64,000 bases of DNA from Vicia villosa (GCF_029867415.1 NW_026706166.1:186001-250000); one strand, 5' to 3'; shown: positions 1-15,563, numbered from the stretch's first letter. Translations and numbers: made by a program. The notes: generated from the sequence alone by a model not told the origin.

Positions 1-1175
1 TCTTCTGACTGTAGGTTCTTCAAAAATTCTCAGATTCTCTAAAGATGCAGCAACTTGATCTTCTGATCCATTGCTTCTGAGACTGCCAGCTTCTGCAGCT
101 TTGCTTCTTGGTTCTACTGCTTCTGATATATCAATATCAAAATCTGCAAAATTCTCAAACTGCTTTGGTTTTTCAAGACCAAGCTTATCATCAAACCTGA
201 TATTGATTGATTCTTCTACAGTCAATGTTTCAGTATTGTATACTCTGTAGCCTTTAGAGCGTTCAGAATATCCAAGAAGGAAACACTTTTGTGCTTTAGA
301 ATCAAACTTACCAAGATGATCTTTAGTATTCAGAATAAAACATACACATCCAAAAGGATGGAAATATGAAATGTTGGGCTTTCTGTTCTTCCACAATTCA
401 TAAGGAGTCTTATTTAGAATAGGTCTGATAGAGATTCTATTCTGAATATAACATGCAGTGTTTATTGCTTCTGCCCAGAAATGCTTAGCCATATTGGTTT
501 CATTGATCATGGTTCTGGACATTTCTTGTAGAGTCCTATTCTTTCGCTCTACAACTCCATTTTGCTGTGGAGTTCTAGGACAAGAGAAATCATGGGCAAT
601 ACCATTTTCTTTGAAGAACTCCTCAAAGAATCTGTTCTCAAATTCGCCACCATGATCACTTCTGACCTTTATGATTTTACACTCTTTCTCAGATTGAATC
701 TGAGTGCAGAATTCAAAGAACACTGAATGAGACTCATCCTTGTGTTTCAAGAACTTTACCCATGTCCAGCGGCTATAATCATCAACGATGACTAATCCAT
801 ATTTCTTCCCTCTGACAGATTCTGTTTTGACTGGGCCAAACAGATCAATGTGCAAGAGTTCTAACGGCCTTGAGGTAGAAACAACATTCTTAGACTTGAA
901 TGCAGGTCTGGAGAACTTGCCCTTCTGACATGCTTCACAAAAAGCATCTGATTTGTATTTCAGATTTGGGAGTCCTCTGACTAGATTTAGTTTGTTAATC
1001 TGAGAAATCTTTCTCAAACTAGCATGTCCTAATCTTCTGTGCCAGACCCATTGCTCTTCAGAAACAGACATAAGACAAGTCACCTTCTGCTTCTTAAGAT
1101 CAGAAAGATCAATCTTATAAATGTTGTTCTTCCTCTTGCCTGTAAATAGGATTGAGCCATCCTTTTGACTTACAG
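1..1175 (-). CDS. Ty1/copia (SIRE-type) pol fragment: pre-integrase zinc domain and integrase core
   Basis: The minus strand reads open from about 1175 to the window edge with no stop. In order it shows the pre-integrase zinc domain (HRRLGHASLRK, then CEACQKGK about 45 residues on), the start of the integrase core (LELLHIDLFGP), the second acidic block with DHGGEFEN, the PQQNGVVERKNRTLQEM stretch holding the third acidic residue, and then the variable linker leading toward reverse transcriptase. Integrase joins retrotransposon cDNA to chromosomal DNA. The gag and protease side is missing: the frame stops abruptly near 1175 at the terminus of a PMD transposon, so this is a truncated copy and not a clean insertion. 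The RT and RNase H half, if present, lies before the window. Family assignment to SIRE-like copia rests on the motif wording and is fairly secure. Confidence 0.9.
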
Positions 1176-1181
1176 CCTTGC

Positions 1182-1296
1182 ATCTCCGAAAATACTTTTT
1201 TTTGTACTTCGGAAATGCATTTCCGAGGTAAAGGGGTAGTTACGGAATTTCGTTGGAGGTCACCAAGAAGATAGGGAGGTGGATAAAGAAATTCTC
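1182..1296. mobile_element. Right terminus of a third PMD transposon copy
   Basis: The stretch ends in GGTGGATAAAGAAATTCTC, matching the right ends of the two larger copies at 28804 and 53280. It has the same conserved GGTCACC block and a subterminal palindrome CGGAAATGCATTTCCG at 1210-1225. Only about 115 bases remain; the rest has been replaced by the copia fragment. No target duplication can be read because the left end is absent. Confidence 0.75.
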
Positions 1297-2440
1297 AAAA
1301 AAAATCGTTTGAAATTTTGTCTGTGCTTTTCTGTTGGTTGCTCATGAGAACCAAAGCATGACATATATCAGATAAGTATGTTTGAAATTTTGTTTATCCC
1401 ATTTCTGGAATTTGAAGGACATTTTTTATTTTTTAATGGATGCTTTTCCACCTCAATAGAGTGAGATTAACAATTCCCAAATTTTAAACACTTTTTGTCT
1501 AGGAGACCCTTTTAAGTGTGGACTTTTAAACAATAGAAAAAAATTTAGCGTCCAAACAGAAGATTTTGTTTTGGCACCCTAAAATTCTTCTTACCTGACA
1601 CCCCACAATTTTTTCTAATATTAAAAATGCCCCTTTTAAAAAATCTCGCATAAAAAATTTGGTAGACAAATAACAAATTTGATATGCATTCAAAATATCT
1701 GGCAGCCTAATAAAAAAATCTGATATGTATTTTTATCATTTTTTCTAAAAATTAGTATGTGTAAAAAATTACCAATCTTTTTTAAAAGAACTAGAGATTA
1801 TCGAATTTCGCCCATAGGCCATAACCTTGAAAATTTTGATATTGTTAATTTACCATTTTTTTTAAAAATCTCCATAGATTATCGATTTTTTTCAAAATCT
1901 CCGATGATCTGATTTTTCCCCTAACCCTAAAAATTCTTGATTGGTAATTTTAATTCCAATTTAATTTCGATTTATGTTCTATTCTTTCTATGAATTTGTT
2001 TTCTTAATTCGATTTCTTTCGTTTGCTTAATTCGATTGCTGCTCATAGGATAAAATTGATTAAATTTGATTGTATGCATGCTCCTAATTTTAATCGCGTG
2101 TTAACCTGGCTTCTTCGTTAGCTTCGCCTAATCTTTAAACCGTCATGCTTAATGCTGTAAACAGGAATATAAGTCACATGATATTGATAGCGCTTGTCTA
2201 ATTGATTTCATAATCGAATAGAATTAAAGCCGCTTAGGGGATTAGAGTTACAATAGAGCTGAAACCTGAATCAACAGAATTAGTTATTTTAGCTTATTCG
2301 TAATCAAACTATTTTTACTGAAATCTTAATAGATACCTAAACCTTAAACCCCTGTCGTTTTCAGTAAGTAAAAAATCAATCCAAGAGTCCTTACGATAGG
2401 ACTCGAGTATCACTTTCATTTTACTACATTTTTAATTACT
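1297..2440. other. AT-rich intergenic stretch without recognisable gene
   Basis: Both strands carry dense stops and long A/T runs. I found no coding motif, LTR boundary or clear inverted repeat. It could be the decayed flank of the transposon remnants on either side. Confidence 0.5.
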
Positions 2441-2452
2441 TGTTTTTGAACC

Positions 2453-2757
2453 GTGTGCGACCCTCTTGATGTTTTGAAATCTAAAGTGGATAATCTTGTT
2501 CACCATACCGACAATAGAAATTTGGTTAAGGTCGAGTATCGTTCACCATCAACCAGTAACGAAGAGAAGATTAGGTTCAGTAACTTTGAGTTAAAGATGT
2601 GTGACGATTTAAAATTCATGTGGAACACATACACATATTAGTATATCACCAATACGAAACAAAGGGTCTAATCGAGGTGGATGCAACAATTTCCATATTT
2701 GTGGACGATACTATACAAATGTTGAAGTGTCCTGAATCATCTAGTACTTTTTAAGTT
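2453..2757 (+). pseudogene. Fragment of an uncharacterised transposon-associated protein
   Basis: A 62-codon frame (2453-2641) rich in charged residues contains KIRFSNFELKMCDDLKFMW. The reading then continues in another frame from about 2645 with HQYETKGLIEVDATIS and ends at a stop near 2757, so a small frameshift separates two halves of one coding segment. Codon-like spacing across the break and the loss of frame suggest a decayed exon. The wording resembles proteins I associate with Mutator-like elements of legumes, but that is recollection, not proof, and no catalytic motif is present. Confidence 0.35.
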
Positions 2758-4200
2758 GGGTTCATGTTATTTTCTTGTTGAGTTATGTTAAGAAATGTTC
2801 GTGTTAAGTAATGTAATGCTAATTTTCATATAATGAAATGTTTAGATAAAATATCAATAATATGCAAATAATTTTTCAGCAACATTAAAAAATAAACAAA
2901 CTAATAAGATCTACTCACGTCCACCATCCATCTGAGAAAAATTGACATACATCTCACCATATGGGTTTGTCAAACCCATAAAATTATCTAAAAGAAATGA
3001 TATCTTCTACAATCGATGTTGGTCAGTCATACTAGATGGAGGTGGTGGCACGTCATTTGACAATGCTCACAAGAAAGTGTAAAATAGATATCATCTAGTA
3101 AGATGCATTCAAGAGCAATTTTGTCCTACTCACTTGCTAGAATACCCTTAAGTGGGTTTATCGAACACACATGTGCTAAATCCTTAGAGAGTAGACACAT
3201 GAGTAAAGCTTGAGACAAAGACTAAAACAATCTTGAAACAAGAGTATACACTAGTGAGAGCTTTGTTCAACATTAGTTTTTTTTTTTTTGTTTTTAAATG
3301 GAAGGGAAATAAGAGGGAAAAACAAGGTGATATTACTTAAATGAATGCATCCGAATTTTAAAATTCATAAGTTGAATCTAAATTTTGAAATTCGTACATA
3401 TTTTTAACTTTGACAATGGTTTTAAGGTTGGATTTATTGTGGTGTATTGCGAGCATATGAATTTTAAAATCTGAATTTTTGGAGTATTTACACAATTTCG
3501 TCATGATGGATGAGTAATGCGTTGGAGTGTAGCTAACAATCCCTAAGAATAAATAAGGTTCAAAATAAAGATCTTCTAAATTAAAAACCCCCAAAATTAA
3601 AGTAGGGCTCTAAATATTTTTCAATTAGAGTTTTTTATTCCAATTTCTAAAAAAATATATATATATTTTAAGAAAAAATGCTCTCTTTTAAAAAATTATT
3701 TTTTTGAAAATAACTAAAAAGTATTTTTAAATTATACTCTTTAAAAAAAAACTAAAATCTTTTGTTTTGAGCAAAAAGTGTTTTATGAAATGCCAACTAA
3801 ATTTCACTAATAATTTAACTCTTCTGTATATATTTGATAGAAAATGCATTTTATATCGAATACATTGATAGTGTTAGCAATGGGCTCGGATAGTGTTAGC
3901 AATGGCATGCATGTGCTAACACGGTCAGTTTTCAAAAGTTGTAACAATTGAATGGAGCTAATGAGAGTTGTTCTAATCAAGAGTTAAAGGAATGAATACA
4001 CGTGATTACTTAAGATTATAATTTATAAATAATGAAAAGCCTAAAATGGTCCCCTTCTTGATAAGAATCATTACATTCAATTGGTGTGTTTGTTCTATGA
4101 ACTGTTTCTATCTTTTCATGTGATTTTTCCCAGTATTTTATGCTGGAGTACCTATGTTCTCCTTTACAAATAATATTCATTTTTTGATTAGGTAAACAGG
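2758..4200. other. Intergenic DNA downstream of MIPS
   Basis: AT-rich sequence with no supportable gene. It has a T-run near 3270 and a short local duplication of the phrase GATAGTGTTAGCAATGG around 3870-3905. The MIPS transcript should end somewhere in 4200-4300, but I could not fix a poly(A) site. Confidence 0.5.
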
Positions 4201-4444
4201 TTGTTAAATTAGAAATACTATAAGACTATATATAGTAGAGAGATAAACACCAACTGAGCACAAATATTTATATATTTTCATGTACTCAAAACACAAACTA
4301 AGTCAAGCTCTAAAGCACTTGAGAGCATAGACTATCAAATCAAATACTACACTTGAGAAAACATCAGCAAACATCAAAAGAAGACAAAGAAAAAGAGCAG
4401 GTTTTATGATTCAGCTAGAAAATTCCAACTATCATTATATCCCC

Positions 4445-7502
<3,058 letters not shown>

Positions 7503-7677
7503 TTTTCAAACAGCGTAATTAACAAAAATGAAATGAAGAAGGAAAGATGAAAGTGATTTAGAGAAGAAGAAAGAAAAGGCAGATTCTTCTTCCTTTTCTC
7601 TCTGAAACTGTAAGAAAGTGTAAGAGATTTTGTTTATGGTTGATCGGTGCTCATGAATGGGAGTGAAGATGCTTCAA

Positions 7678-7684
7678 TATATAG
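7678..7684 (-). promoter_or_regulatory. TATA box of MIPS
   Basis: Minus-strand CTATATA lies about 175 bases before the ATG. A start some 25-30 bases downstream would give a 5' leader of roughly 150 bases. The leader is purine-rich (GAGAGAAAAGGAAGAAG, minus sense). The position is an inference from the motif only. Confidence 0.6.
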
Positions 7685-7744
7685 AAAACAAATATGCAAC
7701 TGTGCTCATCACGATTCACGTGGCATATAGTCACTCGGACACTC

Positions 7745-8220
7745 TAGTCTAAATCACAAAAATACTCTTTTATTATCTTAGTTTAAATTAATAATTTAGA
7801 GATAATAAAATTTTTTTTTAATTTTTTCTAACTCATTTTCACTTTTCAACTTACTTTTTATTTTCCAACTCACTTTTCATTTTTTACTTTTTTTTATAGT
7901 ATTAATATTATTATTTCTAATAAATTATTGATCAAAATATTCTAATAAATTATTTTTAATAAATAGATTCTAGATCCAGGCATTCGCAATAATTTACATT
8001 TAAAATTTAATTTTTAAAAATTAACTTTAATAATTAAATATTAACAAAGAAGAATCTATAATATAAAAAATTTGTGTTCTGTAAATCACAAAAATACCCT
8101 TTGATTATTTTAGTCTAAATTAATAATTAAGGGGTAAAAAAACTTTTATTTAGTTTTTTCTAACTCAATTTTCATTTTCCAACTCATTTTTCATTTTCCA
8201 ACTCAATTTTTCACTTTTTA

Positions 8221-8262
<42 letters not shown>

Positions 8263-9453
8263 TATTATTATTTTTAATAAATTATTAATCAAAATATTTT
8301 AAAAAATTATTTTAAAATAAAAAATTATTATGATCATTTTAAATTATTGTTAATTTACATTTAAAATAGCATTTAATTTTTAAAAATTAACTTTAGTAAT
8401 TGAATATTAATAAAGAAGGATCTATAATATAAGAAAATTTGTTGTTCTGTAAATCACAAAAATACCCTTTGATTATCTTAGTCTAAATTAATAATTTGAG
8501 GGTAAAAAAGTCTTTTTTTTGTTTTTTATAACTCACTTTTCATTTTCCAACTCATTTTTCACTTTCCAACTCACTTTTCACTTTTTAACTTTTTACCTTT
8601 TATAGTATTATTATTTTTTTTTAATAAATTATTAATCAAAATATTCCAATAAATTATTTTTTAATAAAAAAAATTATTATGATCATTTTAAATGATTGTT
8701 AATTTACATTTAAAATAGCATTTAATTGTTAAAAATTAACATTAGTAATTGAATATTAATAAAGAAGGATCTATATTAATAATTATGTTCTGGAAATCAC
8801 AAAAATACCCTTTGATTATCTTACTCTAAATTAATAATTTGAGGGTAAAAAAGTCTTTTTTTTAGTTTTTTCTAACTCACTTTTCATTTTTCACTTTACA
8901 ACTCACTTTTCATTTTTTCACTTTTTACTTTTTATACTATTATTATTATTATTAATAAATTATTAATCAAAATATTCCAATAAATTATTTTTTTAATAAA
9001 AAGATTATTATGATCATTTTAAATGATTGTTGATTTACAATTAAAATAGCATTTAATTTTTAAAAATTAACTTTAGTAATTGAATATTAATAAAGAAGGA
9101 TCTATAATATAAGCAAATTTGTTGTTCTGTAAATCACAAAAATACCCTTTGATTATCTTACTCTAAATTAATAATTTGGGGGTAAAAAAGTCTTTTTTTA
9201 GTTTTTTCTAACTCATTTTTCATTTTCCAACTCATTATTCACTTTCCAACTTACTTTTCACTTTTTCACTTTTTACTTTTTATACTATTATTATTATTAT
9301 TATTTTTAATAAATTATTAATCAAAATATTCCAATAAATTATTTTTTAATAAAAAAACTATTATGATCATTTTAAATGATTGTTAATTTACAATTAAAAT
9401 AGCATTTAATTTTTAAAAATTAACTTTAGTAATTGAATATTAATAAAGAATGA
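7745..9453 (+). repeat. Stacked Helitron-like 5' ends, tandem array of 330-370 bp units
   Basis: The phrase AAATCACAAAAATACYC recurs at 7751, 8083, 8451, 8794, 9131 and (as AAATAAC) 9484, a spacing of 332-368 bases. Each unit from the second on opens with TCTATA (8055, 8421, 8770, 9101, 9454), preceded by A. It continues with the same T/C-rich AACTCACTTTTCA stretch, then an ATT-rich part and TTAACTTTAGTAATTGAATATTAATAAAG. TC at the start after an A is what a Helitron 5' terminus looks like. The first unit is truncated. Units differ by scattered substitutions and small indels. Confidence 0.75.
8221..8272. repeat. ATT microsatellite
   Basis: About 17 near-perfect TAT/ATT repeats inside the second unit of the Helitron-like array. 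The other units carry shorter versions at the equivalent place, so it is a local expansion. Confidence 0.9.
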
Positions 9454-10991
9454 TCTATAATATAAGAAAATTTGTTGTTCTGGAAATAACAAAAATACCC
9501 TTTGATTATCATACTCTAAATTAATAATTTGGGGGTTGAAAAAAGTCTTTTTTTTAGTTTTTTTTAACTCACTTTTTCACTTTTCACTTTTCATTTTTTC
9601 ACTTTTTTACTTTTCACTTTTTATAGTATAATAATTATTATTTCTAATAAATTATTAATCAAAATATTTCAATAAATTATTTTTTAATAAAAAGATTATT
9701 ATGATCATTTTAAATGATTGTTAATTTACATTTAAAATAGCATTTAATTTTTAAAAATTAACTTTAGTAATTGAATATTAATAAAGAAGAAATATAATTT
9801 GAAATAATTTTTATTTTAAGATACAATATTTTTTAAGAAAATAATAATAATTTTAGTTTTAAAAAAATTATTTAAATTAAAATGAATTTAAAAATATACT
9901 TGTAAAATGTGTGTTATTGGATAAAATATAAAAAATGTGTGTCACTTATGATTAACTTTAATTTATATGATTCAAAATATTATTATATTAATATATTTCA
10001 TTGATAAAGTTTATACAATTAAAATAATGTTTTCACAATTAAATATTAAAAAATTATTTGTTATTGATGTCATTTCACAAATATATGTTATAAATGTAAA
10101 TAGTCACACGTGTATTACTAATATATATAGACACACACGTGTATTACTTATTCAAATGAAACATACTACTATTATTTAAAGTCAAATTCTATTAGTAATA
10201 AATTCTATTGATTCATACTAACAAAAAAAATCTATTGATTCAGATATTTTTGTAAATGATATCTAAACATAAATAATATTTGTATAAGGGAAAAAATATA
10301 TTATTGATTTGAATATTCTTATATGCAAAAATTTACTATCGATACAGATATTTTTCTAAATGATACCTAAACATAAATAATATTTGTATATTGGGAAAAA
10401 TATATTAATGGTCTAAATATTTTAATAAATGAAAAATTATATTTATGATCCAAAAAAAATATTCAAAAAAGGTATACGGGAAAAAAATTCTAAATATTTT
10501 ATATACGAAAATTTACAATTGATTAAAATAATTTTGTAAACGATACCTAAACATAAATAATATTTTTAAATGGGAAAAATCTATTAATGATCTAAACATT
10601 TTTATATATATAAAATGGTATTTGTGATCCAATAAATTTTGTTTCAAAAATGGTATACGGGAAAAATCTATTATTGATTTAAATATTTTAATATACGAAA
10701 ATTTACTATTGATCCGGATATTTTTCTAAATGATACAAACATAAAGAATATTTGTATACGGGAAAAATCTATTATTAATTTAAATATTTTTATATACGAA
10801 AGATAATATTTATGATCCAAAAATGATATACGGAAAAAAAGTATTTATTTAAATATTTTACAAACGAAAAAATTTATTATTGATTTAAATATATTTTTCT
10901 TTTTTAAACATTTTATTTAAAATAAATATATTATGTAAACAAATAGGCGTACCAAACCAGAACTCGTGCGTATGCACGGGTTTGTTACTAG
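9454..10991 (+). mobile_element. Non-autonomous Helitron (last 5' end to 3' terminus)
   Basis: The 5' end TCTATAATATAAG at 9454 follows an A. The 3' end is CTAG at 10988-10991 followed by T, seven bases after an 18-base hairpin at 10963-10980 (stem CTCGTGC / GCACGGG with one G-T pair, loop GTAT). A hairpin just before CTRR and insertion between A and T are the diagnostic Helitron features. No Rep/helicase coding sequence is present, so it would depend on an autonomous partner. The interior 10240-10910 holds diverged short repeats built around CTAAACATAAATAATATTTG and GGGAAAAATCTATTATTGAT. Confidence 0.75.
10240..10910. repeat. Diverged tandem repeats inside the Helitron
   Basis: The phrases ACCTAAACATAAATAATATTTG (four variants), TATACGGGAAAAA and TATACGAAAATTTACTATTGAT recur with a period of roughly 110-180 bases and are AT-rich throughout. 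There is no reading frame. Confidence 0.65.
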
Positions 10992-13790
10992 TTTTATTAC
11001 TAATGGTTAATAAATATTACAAAATGGATGGATTGCATGAAATTATTGAATTATTAATGGATAAATTAAAAAATCTAATTTGTTAACAATTCTCGAAAAA
11101 AACTCGATTTTTTTATTTTCGATGTAATACTCTAATTCTTCGACACCGGTAATTATCATTAATCGGTCAGATGGTAATTAGAGGACACATTGGTCCTATT
11201 CCATATTAATATAAGAATGATTATAAGTGAGTTACTAGAGTAGTTGGAATAAAAGAGATTGGTTAAGACCAAATGAGATTGGTTAGAAACTAACCGAATG
11301 GCATTATGGTAAATAAAGCTTAGTTGGAGGATAAAATGGACTTTAAGTATTACTTGCATGGACATAAGGGCATGTTTGGTTGATAGTAATACAAATCAGA
11401 ATTTATGAGAGAGATGCTTAGAAGCATGGAAGAAGAAGAATAACTTAAGTTCAACTTTTCCATTTTCGTATTCATGGAGCAGCTCTCACAAAACCGGTCA
11501 TAACTTTCTGCTCACAACTCCAAATCAAGTAATTCTTGAAGTTTCAAATTCTACACGAAATTCCCTTCGATTTGATATATTACTTTGTGTCAATAAGTTC
11601 GTTTTGATGGAGAAAAACGTGTTTCAAGTTTGATGATTGATGCTGAAAGCTGACAAATGAATGGCTACGGATTTGTTGATGTTAGAGGTGAAATATTGAT
11701 CAATGTGGGAGCTCAAGTACATCATGGCTATCATTAGACTTCCATTGATGCAAGGTGAGTTCCATTAGATAGGACTTAGGTAGGAAATTGGGAATGATTT
11801 TATGCTTGGGATTAGATTGTGATTGAATCCTTACATGTGTGACTAATTGTTAGAAATTGGGAGTTATTATGAGATAGATTCTTTGCATGCTTGATCTAAT
11901 TGATGAAATTGTGCTTTATAATGAGTTTGTATATATTGGATCATTGATATGTTTTATAATTTAGTCTGGAATGATATTGAGATGTTAGAGGTGTTCGGAT
12001 TGGAGTTATATTAGGGTTAGAACCTTCAAAATGCATAAACATATTTTATGCTACAGTATAATCGGTTACGGGTTGTTGCGTAACCGGTTACACTGCTGGA
12101 AGTGTATTTCTGGACTATTTTTCGTGCTCGTAACCGGTTACGCATACACTGAGTCAAAAGGGAAAATTATAAAACTTTTGAAATTCATAACTTTCGCCTC
12201 AGATATTGGAATTGCGCAAAGTTTATATCGTTGGAAAGCTAGTTAGATGAACTATCTAATAAAATTGGTCCCCAAACCAGAATGTTAGATTTGATAATAT
12301 TGGAACCCCACTTAGTGAGCCTTGTCGGGTGAAGTTTTATATTACTATTTCCCTCGAGAGCAGTTCTTTTCTCTATAAGGAACCGAATGCTTCCTTAGTC
12401 GCGTGAGACTTGTTTAAATTGTATTTGAACATGCTATGTTGTATATGATCATGAATGTGTTAATTCCAAGTATGTGAATAAGTGTTTAATGCATTATATT
12501 GATATGCTATGTGATGATCATATTGTGTTTCCCGTTGTTCCGGTTGAACATTCAGAAGTTGTTTGCCTGTGTGGTTGGATGATGTGATTGATGTATGCTT
12601 GAATCGAAGTAGACCTGGGCTACTAGGTGGTAAAGCGCACATGACAGATATTACCATTGCGGTAGCTGAAGGGGTTACCTTCAGTAGGAAAACATCGGCA
12701 TCTGTTAGGGACCAAATAGTAGTAAAATTCGCATCTTTTTATTGGTCCCTTTTAACCAATTTCTATTCAAATCATATGTTTTTAATCACACAATAGGCAA
12801 TTATGCAATTATTCTTGTTCTAATTCTAGTTGAGTAGGTATTTCACTCTGTTTGCTAGTTTTGTAGAATTTTTGCTTCAAGAAGTTGGGGATTTGAATGA
12901 CAAAGAATGAGCCGAGCAAGAGAACCAAGAAATCAAGCCAAGAAGTGGAAACCCATTCTGTTCGCGCCGCGTCCTCATGTTGGCGCCGCGAACTGAAGAA
13001 AATCCTGCCAGCGTGTTTTAGTTCCAATTCTGACTTTTGAGAGGCATGTGCGCAAGGTGGCGTGAAAGACAGCAAAAAAGCACTTTTTGGAGTTATTGGT
13101 TTCTATTGGTCACTTAAGGAGGCAAGAGGAATAACAATCATTTCTTTTTGTCTTATTGGAAGGAGAAACTTTGTGTAATTTGGATATATCTCCATAACTT
13201 AGATTTTTTTTAGATATTGCATTATTGAAAAGACAGAATAGAGAGAAAATAGGGAAGAAAGCAAAAACGAATTTCACCATTCTTGTGAGCTTGCAACCAT
13301 GGTGATGAGGAGCTAAATCATTTTCTTTGCTAAGATTAGAGGTAGCTATTCCTCATGTGTGTTTGTACCTGGCCGTGAGGAGAAACTCCGGATCCACGGC
13401 GGATCCGTTTGTTTGCATGTACCTTGTAGAACCGAGTGAACCCGTAAGATAGGGGAACTCACTGAGATTTAGTAATCCCACCCCAATCCTCTTATTTTTC
13501 AGGAGCAGGTTAGAAGTAGAAGAATTGCTAGATGACCCATATTGAAGACTGTGGACAAGTTATTGGCAGGAAGACCTCATCAGACATTATCTTTTCGCTG
13601 TGCAATGTTATAGACAAGCTGATTGTATACATTTTAGTTGGAAGTTTGAACTGTATATGATTTTTATTTCTTTTCTTTACTGCTTATGTATATTTCTTGT
13701 ACCATTTATAGCATCACTACATATTATTCTAGACATATACTGAAATGATTCAAATGATTCTAAGTACCAATGCAATAACGTCTTTGATGA
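10992..13790 (+). mobile_element. LTR-like debris, possibly a Ty3/gypsy solo LTR with an insertion
   Basis: No gene is visible. Three features look like LTR of a chromovirus-type element: the palindrome GTAACCGGTTAC twice (about 12100 and 12138) plus a partial copy near 12060, GAAGGGGTTACCTTCAGTAGG near 12667, and GGGAACTCACTGAGATTTAG near 13455. The text reads as though interrupted between about 12703 (TGTTAGGGACC) and 13338. I could not match two boundaries or a target duplication, so the class is a guess. Confidence 0.3.
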
Positions 13791-13801
13791 GTATCCTTTA
13801 T

Positions 13802-14367
13802 AGTGTCTTTGGATGAGGTAATTGAGAAATTTTAAAGAATTTAAAATTCCAAGTAAATCAAATGATTCAATTGAAATTCATTTTAAAATTCATTTGTTGG
13901 GATGAAATATTAAAATGATTCATTGATATAGGATCATTTTCATAAATTTTAAAATTATTTGGCCAAATTTAAAAAATGAAAAATAAGGACTAATTTACAA
14001 TTTTTGAAAATTTGAAAGAACTAATTCTAAAATTTGAAAATTATTAAGGAATAATTTGCAATTTTTGGAAATTTTTATGGGTGAATTTGAATTTTTTTTA
14101 AATATGAGAATCATTTTGCAATTTTTAAAAAATTAATAAAAACAATTTAACATTTACATTATATAGAGTGAAGGAGTAATTTAAAATTCTTTCTTTTTTG
14201 GTGTAATTTGAAATTTCTTAAATTTAACTTGAATAAAATACATCATAAATTTACATCATTTTAACAATTCTCCGTATTTTTCATCCAAAAATGAACTTTG
14301 GTCAAGTCATTTTCAATTCCCTCAAAGAATTACTTTTTCTAATTAAAATGCCTCATCCAAAAACACT
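13802..14367. mobile_element. MITE copy A (about 566 bp)
   Basis: It begins AGTGTCTTTGGATGAGG and ends with the inverse, CCTCATCCAAAAACACT, giving a terminal inverted repeat of about 17 bases. The interior is AT-rich with AATTTGNAATTTTT repeats and no coding content. A second copy follows after seven bases. Confidence 0.75.
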
Positions 14368-14719
14368 CTTAGATAGTGTTTGGACGAGGTCATTAGAAAT
14401 TTTAAAGAAATTTAAAATTTAAAGTAATTTAAATGAATCAATTGAAATTCATTTATTTTTAAATTATTTTATTTGGATGGAGTATTAAGATAATTCTTTA
14501 TTAGATTTTTGGGGTCATTTTTTATAAAATTAAATTTTTTTTGATCAAATTACAAAATTGAAAAGTATGGACTAATTTGCAATTTTTTAAAATGTGAAAG
14601 ATCAAATTGTAAATTTTTAAATTTATTAAGGGATAATTTGTAATTATTTGAAAATTTTTAGGATCAATTTTGTAATTTTGGAAAATATGAGGACCAATTT
14701 GTAAAATTTAAAGAAATAA

Positions 14720-14728
14720 TAGTAACAA
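14720..14728. repeat. Left target-site duplication of PMD transposon 1
   Basis: TAGTAACAA, repeated exactly at 28805-28813. Nine bases is the Mutator-superfamily length. Confidence 0.9.
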
Positions 14729-14791
14729 GGTTTTTTCTTTATCCACCTCCCTATGGGGGTCACCTCCAGCGAAAACCCCACTTTACCCCTG

Positions 14792-14955
14792 CTTCGGAAA
14801 TGCATTTCCGAAGTATTTTTTTCTAAATTTTCCCAGACTTCGGAAGTGCATCTCCGAAAACACCAAATTGGGGGTGTTTTCGGAGTTGCACTTCCGAAAA
14901 CACCTTTTTTCAGATTTTAGGGTGTTTCGGGAAGTGCATTTCCGAATTATGCAGA
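14792..14955. repeat. Left subterminal palindrome array of PMD transposon 1
   Basis: Four palindromic motifs occur here. A 22-base perfect palindrome lies at 14792-14813 with core CGGAAATGCATTTCCG. Imperfect forms lie near 14840 (CGGAAGTGCATCTCCG), 14880 (CGGAGTTGCACTTCCG) and 14930 (GGGAAGTGCATTTCCG). They are spaced 35-50 bases apart. Repeated subterminal sites are usually transposase-binding sites; that role is inferred. Confidence 0.8.
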
Positions 14956-15563
14956 AGTCTCTTTTTTTTTTAATTCTTTTTCTAATAGTCCCGTACGAAA
15001 TATATACAAAACGTATAATATATAAAAAACGAAAAAAGTCGAACAAAACAAACGACATATCAACGTAAAATACTAATATAATAAATAAAATTCAAATAAT
15101 ATATACAGACGGAGTCATAGTGTGCGAAATATATAATCCGAATATAAAAAAAATAAACCCGACCCCTACTGGGTATGCCTAACCCTCTCTCCCTGGGACC
15201 TCCTATGCCGCCTGTATGTCGCCGCACGGCCCGCATCACCGACGATCCTCTCCACCACAGCGACTGCCTCTGGACCGCCCTGATCAATGATACCTCGATC
15301 CAACGCGTCCCGCCCATGCATCTCTATCCGCTGGCAGATCGGCAGGAGATCAATGGCATGGTCATCCTCAGCCTGCTGGTTCTCCAGGATCTCCTCGTAT
15401 GTTGGCATAGGAGCGCCGGGAGCGTCGGATGTCATCAGAGGATGTGACACCCGATAGAACCATGTGACATACCCCTCCACACTGTGCCAGTCTTGGGTGA
15501 CCTGCATGCGATGATACTCCTCCGGAACCACATGACGCTCCCAATCCTCAAATATGCTAGTGA

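Noticed and set aside
7745..9453. CRISPR-like or satellite array
   Set aside because: Units of 330-370 bases with Helitron-like starts and no unique spacers; the context is a plant genome.
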